DNA of 64,000 bases from Streptomyces djakartensis (lineage in GTDB: Bacteria; Actinomycetota; Actinomycetes; Streptomycetales; Streptomycetaceae): assembly GCF_014651075.1 (NCBI RefSeq), contig NZ_BMWE01000010.1:124001-188000 (forward strand), in the 5' to 3' direction. Below the pieces are notes generated by a model. The model ran no database searches. It saw only the letters and a program-made list of their open reading frames with translations, and was not told where the DNA came from. Positions 1 to 8,467 of the stretch are shown here, piece by piece. Position numbers and translations under genes: made by a program. Position 1 is the first letter of the stretch. Each line of letters opens with the position of its first letter.

Positions 1-696
1 GATGTAACTGGCCCGGTCGGAGGCCAGGAACAGCACGGCCTCGGCGATCTCCTCGGGCTCGCCGGCGCGGGTGAGCGGTGCGCTCCGGCTGAACTCCTCG
101 AACATCTCGCCCACCGTCTCGACGGCCGTGTCGGTGCGGATCGGGCCGGGCGCCACGGAGTTGACGCGCACGCCCGCCCCGCCGAACTCGACGGCCCAGG
201 ACCGGGTCAGCGCGTCCATCGCGGCCTTGGTGGCGTTGTAGACGGAGCCGACCGGGGTGCCGATCTGCCCGGCGATCGACGACACGTTGACGATCGCGCC
301 CTTCCCCTTCGCCACCATGGCCGGCACGAGCGCGGCCGTCAGGAAGTAGGTCGCGCGAACGTTGACGCCGAACACCCGCTCGTAGCTGTCGAGCGGCTGC
401 TCGGGGGTCGTCGAGAACGGGAAGATGCCGGCGTTGTTCACGAGCACGTCCACCTCGCCGGCCTCCTTGGCGAGCCGCCGGACGTCGTCGATGTCCGCGA
501 CGTCCGCGACGACGAAGTGGCCCGTTCCGCCTGCCCGCTCGATCAGTTCGACGGTCTCCTTGCCGAGCTCGGCCCTGCGCCCGGTCACATAGACGGTGGC
601 ACCCGCCTCCGCGAGCTTGACCGCGATCGCGCGGCCGATACCCGACGTGGCGCCGGTGACGAGTGCCTTCTTGCCCTGGAGTTCGTTGGTTGACAT
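1..696 (-). CDS. SDR-family oxidoreductase (3' end outside window)
   Basis: The protein begins MSTNELQGKKALVTG and runs off the left edge after about 232 codons, so the C-terminus is missing. It has the classical short-chain dehydrogenase layout: the TGATSGIGR nucleotide-binding glycine motif near residues 14-22, NNAGIF after strand 4, a catalytic Ser in NVSSIAGQ and the YNATK active-site Tyr/Lys. The family uses NAD(P)H to reduce or oxidise small carbonyl/alcohol substrates in the cytosol, but the substrate cannot be read from sequence. The ATG at 696 is the first start before the glycine motif. It lies downstream of the SARP-like regulator in the same orientation, with about 95 bp between. 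Confidence 0.9.
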   Translation of the reverse strand, partial: MSTNELQGKKALVTGATSGIGRAIAVKLAEAGATVYVTGRRAELGKETVELIERAGGTGHFVVADVADIDDVRRLAKEAGEVDVLVNNAGIFPFSTTPEQPLDSYERVFGVNVRATYFLTAALVPAMVAKGKGAIVNVSSIAGQIGTPVGSVYNATKAAMDALTRSWAVEFGGAGVRVNSVAPGPIRTDTAVETVGEMFEEFSRSAPLTRAGEPEEIAEAVLFLASDRASYI

Positions 697-792
697 GCCT
701 GCAAATCTGGCCGCGACACATCGTCAGGGCATAATTTCCGGATATACGGCCTGGTCAGGTGCGAGACGCCGAATCGGAGACGTCGCGATGAG

Positions 793-2331
793 TCAACCCG
801 TCAGGGCCGGTGTGCGCAGCCTGAAGTAGAAGCGCACGAACCGCGGCAGCCGGTAGCGGCCGAGTACGAGCGGCTCGATCAGGTGCACGCCCGCGAGCGA
901 CTCCAGCACCATTTCGATCTCACCGGGGTCGGCGCCGGACAGGTCCGCCGCCCTCTGACTGTCGATCACCTCGGCGTCCTGGCGTGCGAAGCACATGAGC
1001 ATGTGCCGTTCCGGATCGCTCAGCCGCTCCTCGGCCGCGATCAACGGGGCCAGCATCGCGACGCAGTCGGACGGGATCACTCCGGCGAGCTTGCCCTCCC
1101 GTTCCATCTGCTGCAGCACCATCCCGATCGTCCAGTGCGGACGTGAGCTGAGCCTGCCGCCGATCACCCTGATCGGGCCCGGCAGTCGCGAGAGGCGTTC
1201 CAGCAGCACCCCGGCCTGCTCGGGTTCCGCGTCCACCCGCGCCGGGCCGAGGACCTTGCGGAAGAAGTCCCGCGCCTCCCGCTCGGCCAGCCCGGCGGTC
1301 TTCAGCCAGGTCACCCCGGGCAGCTCGTCCATCCGGCGGACGCTGGTGAGGATCATCGCCGAGCCGGGCGTGGCGAGATCGCGTACCGTCGCCGCGTCCT
1401 GCACGTCGTCGACCACGACCAGGAACCGCTTGCCGCGCGCCTTCTCCCGCCACAGCGCGGCCCTGTCGCCGACGGGGTTCTCCACGCCGACCGCGCGCAA
1501 CAGCTCGCCGGCGACGTCCCGGCCCCTGACGAAGATCTGTCCGTCCGGGAAGCGGCCCTTGACGAGGTGGCCGATCCGGGTGGCCAGCGCGGTCTTGCCG
1601 CTGCCCCGCATACCGGTGATGCCCACGGTGCCGGGCAGCGTCCGCAGAGCCTGCGCGATCTCCTCGGCGCGGCCGGTGAAGTCGACCAGGTCCGGCAGCA
1701 GTTGCTCCGGTCTGCGCGGCGCGCTGAGATCGCCGTTGAGGATCCGCGCGTGGACCTCGCGCAGCTCCGGCCCCGGTTCGAGTCCGAGTTCCTCGTTGAG
1801 GAGCGCGCGCGCCCGGTGGAAGTGGTCAAGTGCTTCGCCCTGCCTGCCCTCCAGGTACAGCGCGCGCATCAACAGGGCGCGCGGTCGTTCCCTGAGCGGG
1901 TGGGCGGCGACGTGCTTCTGCAGCTCCAGCACGTCGAGTTCGCGTTCGAGGCAGTCCTCCCGCACCTTGAGCCGGTAGTCGCCGAGCCGCACCCGTTGCG
2001 CGTCGAAGTAGGCGCTCCGGAGGCCTTCCAAGGGCTCGCCGCGGCAGTCGTCGACGATCTCCGCGCGGACCGTGTATCCGCCGTCCATGGACTTCAGGTG
2101 GAGTTCCGGAAGCGTCTTGCGGATCTTGTACACGTACGTCCGCAACGCCATCAGCGCACTCGGCGTCGGTTCGTCCCAGACCATGCCGATCAACTGTTCG
2201 TTGCTCAGCCGGATGCCGTTGTTCAGCAGCAACGCCGCCAGGACCGCCCGCTGCTGGCGCGGCCCCAGTCCGACCTCCTCCTCGTCGCGCCAGGCTCGTA
2301 CCGGACCCATCAGTGAGAAGCGCAGGCTCAT
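793..2331 (-). CDS. SARP/AfsR-like transcriptional regulator with NB-ARC ATPase domain
   Basis: A 512-residue regulator. Residues 1-90 form an OmpR-type winged helix (MSLRFSLMGPVRAW, then GPRQQRAVLAALLL), about 95-215 a bacterial transcriptional activation domain, and about 225-500 an NB-ARC-like ATPase with Walker A GMRGSGKTALAT and a Walker B-like FLVVVDDV. This is the AfsR/SARP plan without the C-terminal tetratricopeptide repeats of full-length AfsR. Such proteins activate secondary-metabolite or stress genes, but no biosynthetic cluster is visible nearby and the target is unknown. The ATG start gives the expected N-terminus. Confidence 0.88.
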   Translation of the reverse strand: MSLRFSLMGPVRAWRDEEEVGLGPRQQRAVLAALLLNNGIRLSNEQLIGMVWDEPTPSALMALRTYVYKIRKTLPELHLKSMDGGYTVRAEIVDDCRGEPLEGLRSAYFDAQRVRLGDYRLKVREDCLERELDVLELQKHVAAHPLRERPRALLMRALYLEGRQGEALDHFHRARALLNEELGLEPGPELREVHARILNGDLSAPRRPEQLLPDLVDFTGRAEEIAQALRTLPGTVGITGMRGSGKTALATRIGHLVKGRFPDGQIFVRGRDVAGELLRAVGVENPVGDRAALWREKARGKRFLVVVDDVQDAATVRDLATPGSAMILTSVRRMDELPGVTWLKTAGLAEREARDFFRKVLGPARVDAEPEQAGVLLERLSRLPGPIRVIGGRLSSRPHWTIGMVLQQMEREGKLAGVIPSDCVAMLAPLIAAEERLSDPERHMLMCFARQDAEVIDSQRAADLSGADPGEIEMVLESLAGVHLIEPLVLGRYRLPRFVRFYFRLRTPALTG

Positions 2332-2428
2332 GCAACGTCACAACGCGCGGCCCCATTCCCTGCTTCCCCGTACCGAGGCGACCGGTCACCGAGGCCCCCG
2401 GGGACCAGCGGGCGACAAGAGTCCGCTC

Positions 2429-2470
2429 AGTCTCAGCGACACGCCGTACGCCCCGCGTGTCGCTGAGACT
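2429..2470 (-). terminator. Strong hairpin downstream of cutC
   Basis: A perfect 16-bp inverted repeat (arms 2429-2444 and 2455-2470, 10-nt loop) lies about 50 bp past the cutC stop and 100 bp before the SARP-like gene. It has no clear U-run, which is common in high-GC actinobacteria. It is probably the cutC terminator; an operator role for the downstream regulator gene is not excluded. Confidence 0.6.
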
Positions 2471-2522
2471 CAGACGACAGTTGTGGTCGCCGACCCAGTC
2501 AACCCGGCTCAGCGGGGGACGG

Positions 2523-3215
2523 TCAGGCGGCGTCCAGGGCGGTCCGCCAGCGCGTGACGGCGTCCGCCGACACCGGCGCCTCCCAGCCCTCCGGCCGGGC
2601 GGCCCCGCCGATGTGGAAGCCGCCGACCCCGGCCTTCAGCAGTGCCGGCACGTGGTCGAGCCGGAGCCCGCCCCCGACCAGGAGACGCTGCTCGTATCCC
2701 GGCTCCCCCTGCCGGGCCGCCTCCGCGAGCAGTACCGAGAGCCCGTCGTCGACCCCGTCCGCCGATCCGGCGGTCAGGTACGTGTCCAGCCCCGGCATCC
2801 CGTCGAGCTGTTTGCGCAGGGCATCCCGGTCCGCGGCCCGGTCGATGGCCCGGTGGAAGGTCCAGGGGCGGCCGTCCAGCGCTGCCACGACCCGCTCCAC
2901 GGCCGCCAGGTCCACCCCGCCTTCCGCGTCGAGGAACCCGAGTACGAACTCCTCGGCCCCGGCCTGCCGCAGCTCGGCGGCCACGCGGACCAGCCGGCCG
3001 ACGTCCCCGGCCGCGAAGCCGTCGGCGAGCCGCAGCATCACCCGCAGCGGGATGTCGACGGCCCGGCGGACGCCGGTGACGGTCGCGGCCGACGGGGTGA
3101 GCCCGTCGGCCGCCATGTCGGTGACCAGCTCGAGCCGGTCCGCGCCTCCCGCCTGGGCGGCGACCGCGTCCTCGACGTCGAGGGCGATCACCTCCAGGAC
3201 TGCACGCTCGCTCAT
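2523..3215 (-). CDS. cutC: CutC-family protein
   Basis: A 230-residue single-domain TIM-barrel protein matching the CutC family along its whole length: ALEVIALDVEDA-type N-terminus (here AVLEVIALDVEDA), GGADRLELVTD, LRVMLR, a VLGFLDAEG segment and a C-terminal GGGLRLDHVPALL / GFHIGG. CutC was named for copper homeostasis in E. coli, but a copper role is disputed, so treat the biochemical role as unknown. It is cytosolic with no signal peptide. ATG start. A strong hairpin follows the stop. Confidence 0.9.
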   Translation of the reverse strand: MSERAVLEVIALDVEDAVAAQAGGADRLELVTDMAADGLTPSAATVTGVRRAVDIPLRVMLRLADGFAAGDVGRLVRVAAELRQAGAEEFVLGFLDAEGGVDLAAVERVVAALDGRPWTFHRAIDRAADRDALRKQLDGMPGLDTYLTAGSADGVDDGLSVLLAEAARQGEPGYEQRLLVGGGLRLDHVPALLKAGVGGFHIGGAARPEGWEAPVSADAVTRWRTALDAA

Positions 3216-3320
3216 GGGGCCCCTTTGCCGGCTCGGCGCCGGCGCTCGGCAACAGGTCTAGTCCAATCACAGACTACGCTGCCCACTCCCGCCGGATCCC
3301 AAGCCCCCGGGGGACACGGC

Positions 3321-4001
3321 TCACCCGAAGATGTTGAGCTCCTTGACCTCCACCCCGGCCAACTCGAAGGACGGCGCACCGTCGACCGGCCGGCCGGTGC
3401 ACAGCCGCACCAGGGTCGGCCCGTCCCCGATGAAGCGCCCCGGGGGCCGCTCCCCGCCGCTCTCCCCCAGCCGCAGCGGTTCGTCCTGGTCGTCGAGGTC
3501 GGCGTGCAGCGGCACGTGCCCGCGCTCACGGGTGATGCGGGCGAGCAGCGCGAGCGCGTCCGGCAGCCCGTCACCGCCGTACGCGTCCGGCTCCCCGAGT
3601 GCCTCGCGCACGTCCCCGGCGTGCACCCACTCCCCCAGGGCGAGCCCGTCCAGCTTCCCTCCGGCGTCGGCGATCACCGGACCGGCCTCGGTCATGCCCC
3701 GCCACAGCTCGTCGACGATCTCGGCGTTGCTCCACCCGTCGCGTTCGGCGATGTCGCGGTCGTTCGACTCGGGCGAGAACACGCCCGGCTCGAACCTGCC
3801 CTCCACCACCCGCATGAGTGCGGCCGAGCAGTGCGCCAGCACGTGGCGGACCGTCCAGCCCGGGCACGCGGCGACGGGCCGCGCGAAGTCCTCCTCGGCC
3901 CTGCCCCGCAGCAGCGGGATCAGCGCGTCACGCTCGATCGTGAGCAGCCGGCCGGGCTGCTCGGGGTCCCGTACGTCGTGCACATCAGCAGGAGTCGTCA
4001 T
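3321..4001 (-). CDS. Maleylpyruvate isomerase-family (mycothiol-dependent type) protein
   Basis: The protein is 226 residues from the ATG chosen here; an in-frame GTG at 4022 would add seven residues but has no good ribosome-binding site. The N-terminal half is the DinB-like four-helix MDMPI fold, with the signature PGWTVRHVLAHCSAAL whose His is a typical metal ligand. The C-terminal half resembles the MDMPI C-terminal domain. In actinobacteria these proteins are metal-dependent, often mycothiol-using isomerases or transferases; the substrate is unknown here. The gene is divergent from the HD-domain gene with about 47 bp between starts. Confidence 0.8.
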   Translation of the reverse strand: MTTPADVHDVRDPEQPGRLLTIERDALIPLLRGRAEEDFARPVAACPGWTVRHVLAHCSAALMRVVEGRFEPGVFSPESNDRDIAERDGWSNAEIVDELWRGMTEAGPVIADAGGKLDGLALGEWVHAGDVREALGEPDAYGGDGLPDALALLARITRERGHVPLHADLDDQDEPLRLGESGGERPPGRFIGDGPTLVRLCTGRPVDGAPSFELAGVEVKELNIFG

Positions 4002-4048
4002 GCACCCCACGCTAGGTGCCACAAGGGGGTCGGCGGGAGAATGACCCC

Positions 4049-4693
4049 ATGGCCGATCTCGACGCCCTCCGCACCCGCTTCGCCAGGACCCTGGAGTCGG
4101 CCAGGGGCCCGGCCGCCGGCCCGGATCCGATGCCGTACGCCGACGACCTGCTCACCCGCTGGCGGGAGCCGCAGCGCCGCTACCACACGGTCGAGCACCT
4201 CACGGCGGTCCTCGACCACATCGACGTACTTGTGGAGTACGCGCGGGACCCGGACGTGGTCCGGCTGGCCGCCTGGTTCCACGACGCGGTCTATCTGCCC
4301 GAGCGTTCGGAGAACGAGGAACGCTCGGCCCGCCTCGCCGAACGCGCCCTCCCGGAGGCCGGCGTCCCAGCCGCGAAGACGGCCGACGTGGCCCGGCTGG
4401 TCCGCCTCACCGTCACCCACGACCCCGCCGACGACGACCCCGACGGCCAGGTGCTGTGCGACGCCGACCTGGCCGTCCTCGCCTCGCCCCCGTCGGCGTA
4501 CGCCGCCTACACCGCGGCCGTCCGCGAGGAGTACCACTTCGTCCCCAGCGACGCCTTCCGCACGGGCCGGGCCGCCGTCCTGCGTCAACTCCTGGACATG
4601 CCAAGGCTGTTCAGGACCCCGCACGGAGCCGCGAAGTGGGAGGCCACCGCCCGCTACAACCTCACCGCCGAGCTGGAAATGCTGTCGCTCTGA
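4049..4693 (+). CDS. HD-domain protein, predicted metal-dependent phosphohydrolase
   Basis: A 214-residue protein starting MADLDALRTRF. It carries the HD-superfamily metal-binding pattern: YHTVEHL (first His) near residue 50, then AAWFHDAVY (His-Asp) and a conserved Asp in CDADLAVLA. These bind the divalent metals used to hydrolyse phosphate esters, often of nucleotides. The substrate cannot be called. The ATG at 4049 is preferred over an upstream in-frame start because homology-like sequence begins there. The isomerase/GNAT fusion gene starts about 30 bp past its stop, so the two may be cotranscribed. Confidence 0.85.
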   Translation: MADLDALRTRFARTLESARGPAAGPDPMPYADDLLTRWREPQRRYHTVEHLTAVLDHIDVLVEYARDPDVVRLAAWFHDAVYLPERSENEERSARLAERALPEAGVPAAKTADVARLVRLTVTHDPADDDPDGQVLCDADLAVLASPPSAYAAYTAAVREEYHFVPSDAFRTGRAAVLRQLLDMPRLFRTPHGAAKWEATARYNLTAELEMLSL

Positions 4694-4721
4694 CCGGACC
4701 TCGCCGCATAGCCTGCCCCGT

Positions 4722-5798
4722 ATGGGAGACATGGGCGGGGAACGCGTGCAGGAAGCCGTGGCGGGTTCCGTGGCGGCGCTGGGGGCGGCCGTGGACCGGG
4801 ACTGGGAGGCGGTGCCGGCGCAGGGACTGGAGTGGAACTGCCGAGACACGGCGGTGCACGTCGCCGTGGCGCTGCTCCGGTACGCCGGCCAGCTGGCCGG
4901 ACGCGCGGCCGACGAGCGCATCCCCTTCGCGTTCGGCCTGGAGGAGGGCACCGGCAACGACAGTGTCCTGCGGGTGATCGAGACGACCGGTGCCCTGCTC
5001 ACCGCCGCCATCCGCACCACCCCCCGCGAGGTCCGGGCCTTCCACCCGTTCCCCTTCCGCAGCGCGAACCCCGAGGGCTTCGCCGCGATGGGCGTGGCCG
5101 AGGTGCTGCTGCACACCCATGACATCGCCGCGGGACTGGGCCTCGCGTACGAACCGGACCCGGAGCTGTGCGACTTCGCCCTCACCCGGATCTTCCCGCA
5201 CGTGCGGCCCGGCCCGGACCCGTGGCGGACCCTGCTGTGGGCCACCGGTCGCGGAGACCTGCCCGGACGCGCCCCGGTCACTCAGTGGCTGTGGAGCAAC
5301 AACATGGTGATCCCCACCGAGCGGCTCACCCTGGAGGGCCTCACCCCGGCGGCGGCGAACGACCTGGCCACGGTGGGCGACGGCGGCTTCGAGTGGATCG
5401 AGGGCGGCCCCCTGGAAGGCACCCGGATCGGCGCCGGCCTGGTGTTCAAGCAGTACGAGGACGGCGTCCACCGCCCCGAGTGGGGCACCTACGTGCTGGT
5501 CCGCCGCGAGGACGGGCGGGCGCTCGGCGCCATGGGGTTCCACTCCGTCCCCGACGAGGCGGGGCGGGTCGAGATCGGCTACGACCTCGTCGAGGCGGCC
5601 CGGGGACACGGGTACGCCACGGAGGCGCTGCGCGCCCTGTCGGCGTGGGCACTGGGCCGGGACGAGGTACGGACCGTGGTCGCCAATGTCGAGCGGGACA
5701 ACGCGCCCTCGCGGGGCGTCCTCGCCCGCGCCGGGTTCGAGGCCGTCGCGCAGGACGTCGACCAGATCACCTACGAGCTGCGCGAACCAGGCGCCTGA
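4722..5798 (+). CDS. Fusion: maleylpyruvate isomerase-type N-domain plus GNAT acetyltransferase
   Basis: A 358-residue two-domain protein. Residues about 1-180 form a DinB/MDMPI-type helical bundle (LEWNCRDTAVHVAVALL, then EVLLHTHDIAAGLG). Residues about 195-355 form a GNAT acetyltransferase of the RimJ-like type: TERLTLEGLTP at the start, VEIGYDLVEAARGHGYATEAL as the acetyl-CoA loop and ERDNAPSRGVLARAGFEA at the end. The GNAT part would acetylate an amine or N-terminus; the role of the fused helical domain is not known. ATG at 4722 with a second in-frame ATG at 4731. Its 3' end overlaps the convergent DUF4031 gene by 28 bp. Confidence 0.82.
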   Translation: MGDMGGERVQEAVAGSVAALGAAVDRDWEAVPAQGLEWNCRDTAVHVAVALLRYAGQLAGRAADERIPFAFGLEEGTGNDSVLRVIETTGALLTAAIRTTPREVRAFHPFPFRSANPEGFAAMGVAEVLLHTHDIAAGLGLAYEPDPELCDFALTRIFPHVRPGPDPWRTLLWATGRGDLPGRAPVTQWLWSNNMVIPTERLTLEGLTPAAANDLATVGDGGFEWIEGGPLEGTRIGAGLVFKQYEDGVHRPEWGTYVLVRREDGRALGAMGFHSVPDEAGRVEIGYDLVEAARGHGYATEALRALSAWALGRDEVRTVVANVERDNAPSRGVLARAGFEAVAQDVDQITYELREPGA

Positions 5799-6058
5799 GC
5801 CCGCCCCTTCGGCCGCCGCAGCCCCGCCCCGTGCAGCAGCCGCACCACCTCGCGGCTGCTGACCTCCACGGCCCCGGCGTCCACCGCGTCCGCGTACCGG
5901 TGTTCGGGGATGTCGTAGTGGTCGCGTTCGAAGGCCCGCCGGGGCACGCCGAGGCGTGCGGCGAAGGTGTGCAGTTCGTCGTAGGAGACGTCGCTGATCA
6001 GGTGGGACCACATGCGGCCGTGCCCGGGCCAGGCGGGCGGATCGATGTAGATCGTCAC
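5771..6058 (-). CDS. DUF4031 domain-containing protein
   Basis: A small 95-residue cytosolic protein beginning MTIYIDPPAWPGHGRMWSHL, with conserved SYDELH, FERDHYDIPEHRY and the RGAQ-like C-terminus. This matches the DUF4031 family common in actinobacteria. Function unknown. GTG start. It converges with, and overlaps, the isomerase/GNAT fusion gene by 28 bp. Confidence 0.8.
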   Translation of the reverse strand: MTIYIDPPAWPGHGRMWSHLISDVSYDELHTFAARLGVPRRAFERDHYDIPEHRYADAVDAGAVEVSSREVVRLLHGAGLRRPKGRAQAPGSRSS

Positions 6059-6091
6059 GAGGACCTCACATGGACCTCACGCGGACCGGCC

Positions 6092-6475
6092 TCATGAGGC
6101 CCCCGCCCCGCCGATCGCCTCGCCCAGCGACCCCACCGCCGCCACCTTCACGCCCGCCTCGCTGCACACCCAGTGCGGGTCGGGCCCCAACTCCGGCTGC
6201 ACGTCCAGGGCGTGCGGGTCACCGGTGCCGCAGACCGGGCACAGCGGCCAGCGGCCGTGGCGCTCCAGCAGGGCGTCCTGCACGTCCTGCGCGACCAGAC
6301 CGGCCACGTAGGCGGCGCCCTCCGGCCACTGCTCGACCCACCAGCGCCGCTCCACGACGGACTGCTCGACCAGCGACACGACGTCCGCCTCGGCGACGCG
6401 TCCCGCCATGAGGTCGGCCAGCACGAGGGCGCGCGCGGCGTGCAGGGCCTGCTCCAGGGGGCTGATGGGGTCCAT
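6092..6475 (-). CDS. Conserved hypothetical protein with CxxC pair
   Basis: A 127-residue soluble protein starting MDPISPLEQALHAARALVLADLM (an ATG nine bases upstream, at 6484, is equally possible). The N-terminal half is helical; the C-terminal half has LCPVCGTGDPHALDV and a later single Cys (WVCSEAG), possibly a small metal site. No family recognised. It is divergent from the RpiR-type regulator, and the shared intergenic space carries operator-like dyads. Confidence 0.65.
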   Translation of the reverse strand: MDPISPLEQALHAARALVLADLMAGRVAEADVVSLVEQSVVERRWWVEQWPEGAAYVAGLVAQDVQDALLERHGRWPLCPVCGTGDPHALDVQPELGPDPHWVCSEAGVKVAAVGSLGEAIGGAGAS

Positions 6476-6514
6476 GCCCCCCATTGTGCGCACTCTTGAC
6501 CGAGACGCCGAGCC

Positions 6515-6558
6515 GAAAATATCTTTCAACGGTGACCCGTGACGTGAAGGAAACTTTC
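6515..6558. promoter_or_regulatory. Paired GAAA/TTTC dyads, candidate RpiR operator
   Basis: Two inverted half-site pairs lie between the divergent genes: GAAA-N5-TTTC at 6515-6527 and GAAACTTTC at 6550-6558, the latter just inside the annotated start of the regulator. Phosphosugar-binding RpiR regulators commonly autoregulate through short A/T-rich palindromes. Assignment to this protein is inference. Confidence 0.45.
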
Positions 6559-7467
6559 TCAGGCGGCCCCGGGGCCGTGCCGGGCACGCTCGGCACGCCA
6601 CCCGCCCCCGCCGCCCTCGCGGCCAAGGTCCGCACGCTGGGCCCGTCGATGACGCGCTCCATGCAGCGCGTCGCCGAGGCCGTGGCGGCCGACCCGGCCG
6701 GCTGCGCGGCCCTCACGGTCACCGGCCTCGCCGAACTCACCGGCACCAGCGAGGCGACCGTCGTACGCACCGCGCGGCTGCTGGGCTATCCGGGTTACCG
6801 GGACCTGCGCCTGGCCCTCGCCGGCCTCGCCGCGCAGCAGCAGTCCGGCCGCGCCCCGGCCATCACGACGGACATCGCGGTGGACGACCCGATCGCCGAC
6901 GTGGTCGCGAAGCTCGCCCACGACGAGCAGCAGACCCTCGCCGACACGGCCGCCGGCCTCGACACCGTCCAACTCGGCGCCGCCGTCACCGCGCTGACCG
7001 GCGCCCGCCGCACCGACGTGTACGGCGTCGGGGCGTCCGGACTGGTCGCCCAGGACCTGACACAGAAGCTGCTGCGCATAGGGCTGATGGCGCACGCCCA
7101 CAGCGACCCGCACCTCGCCGTCACCAACGCCGTGCAACTGCGCGCGGGAGACGTCGCCATCGCCATCACGCACTCCGGTTCGACCGGGGACGTCATCGAG
7201 CCGCTGCGGGTCGCCTTCGAGCGCGGCGCGACGACGGTGGCGATCACCGGCCGCCCCGGCGGCCCGGTCACCCAGTACGCCGACCACGTCCTCACCACGT
7301 CCACCGCGCGGGAGAGCGAGCTGCGTCCCGCGGCGATGTCGTCCCGGACCGGGCAGCTCCTTGTGGTGGACTGCCTCTTCGTGGGGGTGGCGCAGCGGAC
7401 GTACGAGACGGCGGCGCCGGCGCTCTCGGCGTCGTACGAGGCGCTGGCCCACCGGCACCGCTCCTGA
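6532..7467 (+). CDS. MurR/RpiR-family transcriptional regulator
   Basis: A 311-residue regulator with an N-terminal HTH_6 domain (residues about 30-110: MTRSMQRVAEAVAADP, then LTGTSEATVVRTARLLGYPGYRDLRLAL) and a C-terminal SIS phosphosugar-binding domain (about 130-280: VYGVGASGLVAQDLTQKL, AITHSGSTGDVIEPL). It lies 45 bp upstream of murQ in the same direction, so it very probably senses N-acetylmuramic acid 6-phosphate or a related amino-sugar phosphate and controls the recycling pair. GTG starts at 6532 or 6544 are both possible; the candidate operator overlaps this area. Confidence 0.9.
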   Translation: MTRDVKETFSGGPGAVPGTLGTPPAPAALAAKVRTLGPSMTRSMQRVAEAVAADPAGCAALTVTGLAELTGTSEATVVRTARLLGYPGYRDLRLALAGLAAQQQSGRAPAITTDIAVDDPIADVVAKLAHDEQQTLADTAAGLDTVQLGAAVTALTGARRTDVYGVGASGLVAQDLTQKLLRIGLMAHAHSDPHLAVTNAVQLRAGDVAIAITHSGSTGDVIEPLRVAFERGATTVAITGRPGGPVTQYADHVLTTSTARESELRPAAMSSRTGQLLVVDCLFVGVAQRTYETAAPALSASYEALAHRHRS

Positions 7468-7512
7468 GGCCGCCGCCACGCCCAGCCCGGAAAGACACGG
7501 AAAGAGCCGTCC

Positions 7513-8454
7513 ATGACATCCGCCTCCGACCCCCGTGAACCCCGTGAGCTCAGAGCCGAGCTGGAGGCCCTGACCACCGAGGCGTTCCGGCCGGAACTCG
7601 CCGACATCGACCGGCTGCCCACGCTCGACATCGCGCGGCTGATGAACGGCGAGGACGCCACCGTCGCCGGGGCGGTCGCGGCGCGACTGCCGGAGATCGC
7701 CGCCGCGATCGACGCCGTGGCCGACCGGATGGCCCGGGGCGGCCGCCTGGTCTACGCGGGCGCGGGCACGGCGGGCCGGCTGGGCGTCCTGGACGCCTCC
7801 GAGTGCCCTCCCACGTTCAACACCGACCCGTCCAGGGTGGTCGGCCTGATCGCGGGCGGACCGGACGCCATGGTGACCTCCGTCGAGGGCGCGGAGGACT
7901 CCCGGGAACTGGCCCGGGCCGACCTGGAGCGCCTCGCCTTGACCCCCGACGACACGGTGGTCGGCATCTCCGCCTCCGGCCGCACGCCCTACGCCGTCGG
8001 CGCCGTCGAGTACGCCCGCACCCGCGGCTCCCTCACCCTCGGCCTCGCCTGCAACGCCGGCAGCCCGCTCACCGCCGCCGCCGATCACGGCATCGAGATC
8101 GTCGTCGGCCCCGAACTGCTCACCGGCTCCACCCGTCTGAAGGCCGGCACGGCGCAGAAGCTCGTCCTCAACATGCTCTCGACGATCACGATGATCCGCC
8201 TGGGCAAGACCTTCGGAAACCTCATGGTCGACGTCCGCGCCTCCAACGCCAAACTCCGCGCCCGCTCCCACCGCATCGTCGCCCTCGCCACCGGCGCCGA
8301 CGACAAGGAGATCGAGGACGCCCTCACCGCCACCGGCGGCGAGGTGAAGAACGCGATCCTCGCCCTCCTGGCCGACGTGGACGGACCGACGGCGGCCCGG
8401 CTCCTGGCGGAGTCCGGCGGACATCTGCGGGCGGCTCTGGCGGCACGCCCGTAG
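7513..8454 (+). CDS. murQ: N-acetylmuramic acid 6-phosphate etherase
   Basis: A 313-residue MurQ: it cleaves the D-lactyl ether of N-acetylmuramic acid 6-phosphate to give N-acetylglucosamine 6-phosphate and lactate in peptidoglycan recycling. The SIS-fold signature YAGAGTAGRLGVLDASECPPT is clear, followed by GISASGRTPYAVGAVEYAR and the C-terminal helical segment KEIEDALTATGGEVKNAIL. Length is normal for the family. Its product feeds the nagA-encoded deacetylase further right in this window. It follows the RpiR regulator with a short gap and is probably cotranscribed. Confidence 0.95.
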   Translation: MTSASDPREPRELRAELEALTTEAFRPELADIDRLPTLDIARLMNGEDATVAGAVAARLPEIAAAIDAVADRMARGGRLVYAGAGTAGRLGVLDASECPPTFNTDPSRVVGLIAGGPDAMVTSVEGAEDSRELARADLERLALTPDDTVVGISASGRTPYAVGAVEYARTRGSLTLGLACNAGSPLTAAADHGIEIVVGPELLTGSTRLKAGTAQKLVLNMLSTITMIRLGKTFGNLMVDVRASNAKLRARSHRIVALATGADDKEIEDALTATGGEVKNAILALLADVDGPTAARLLAESGGHLRAALAARP

Positions 8455-8467
8455 GGCCCTTCTGCCG

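Noticed and set aside
2313..4721. Very long open frame on the plus strand antisense to cutC and the isomerase gene
   Set aside because: It is the GC-rich shadow of minus-strand genes. Composition is Arg/Pro-rich and no domain is seen. Only its last 358 codons (4722-5798) are a real gene.
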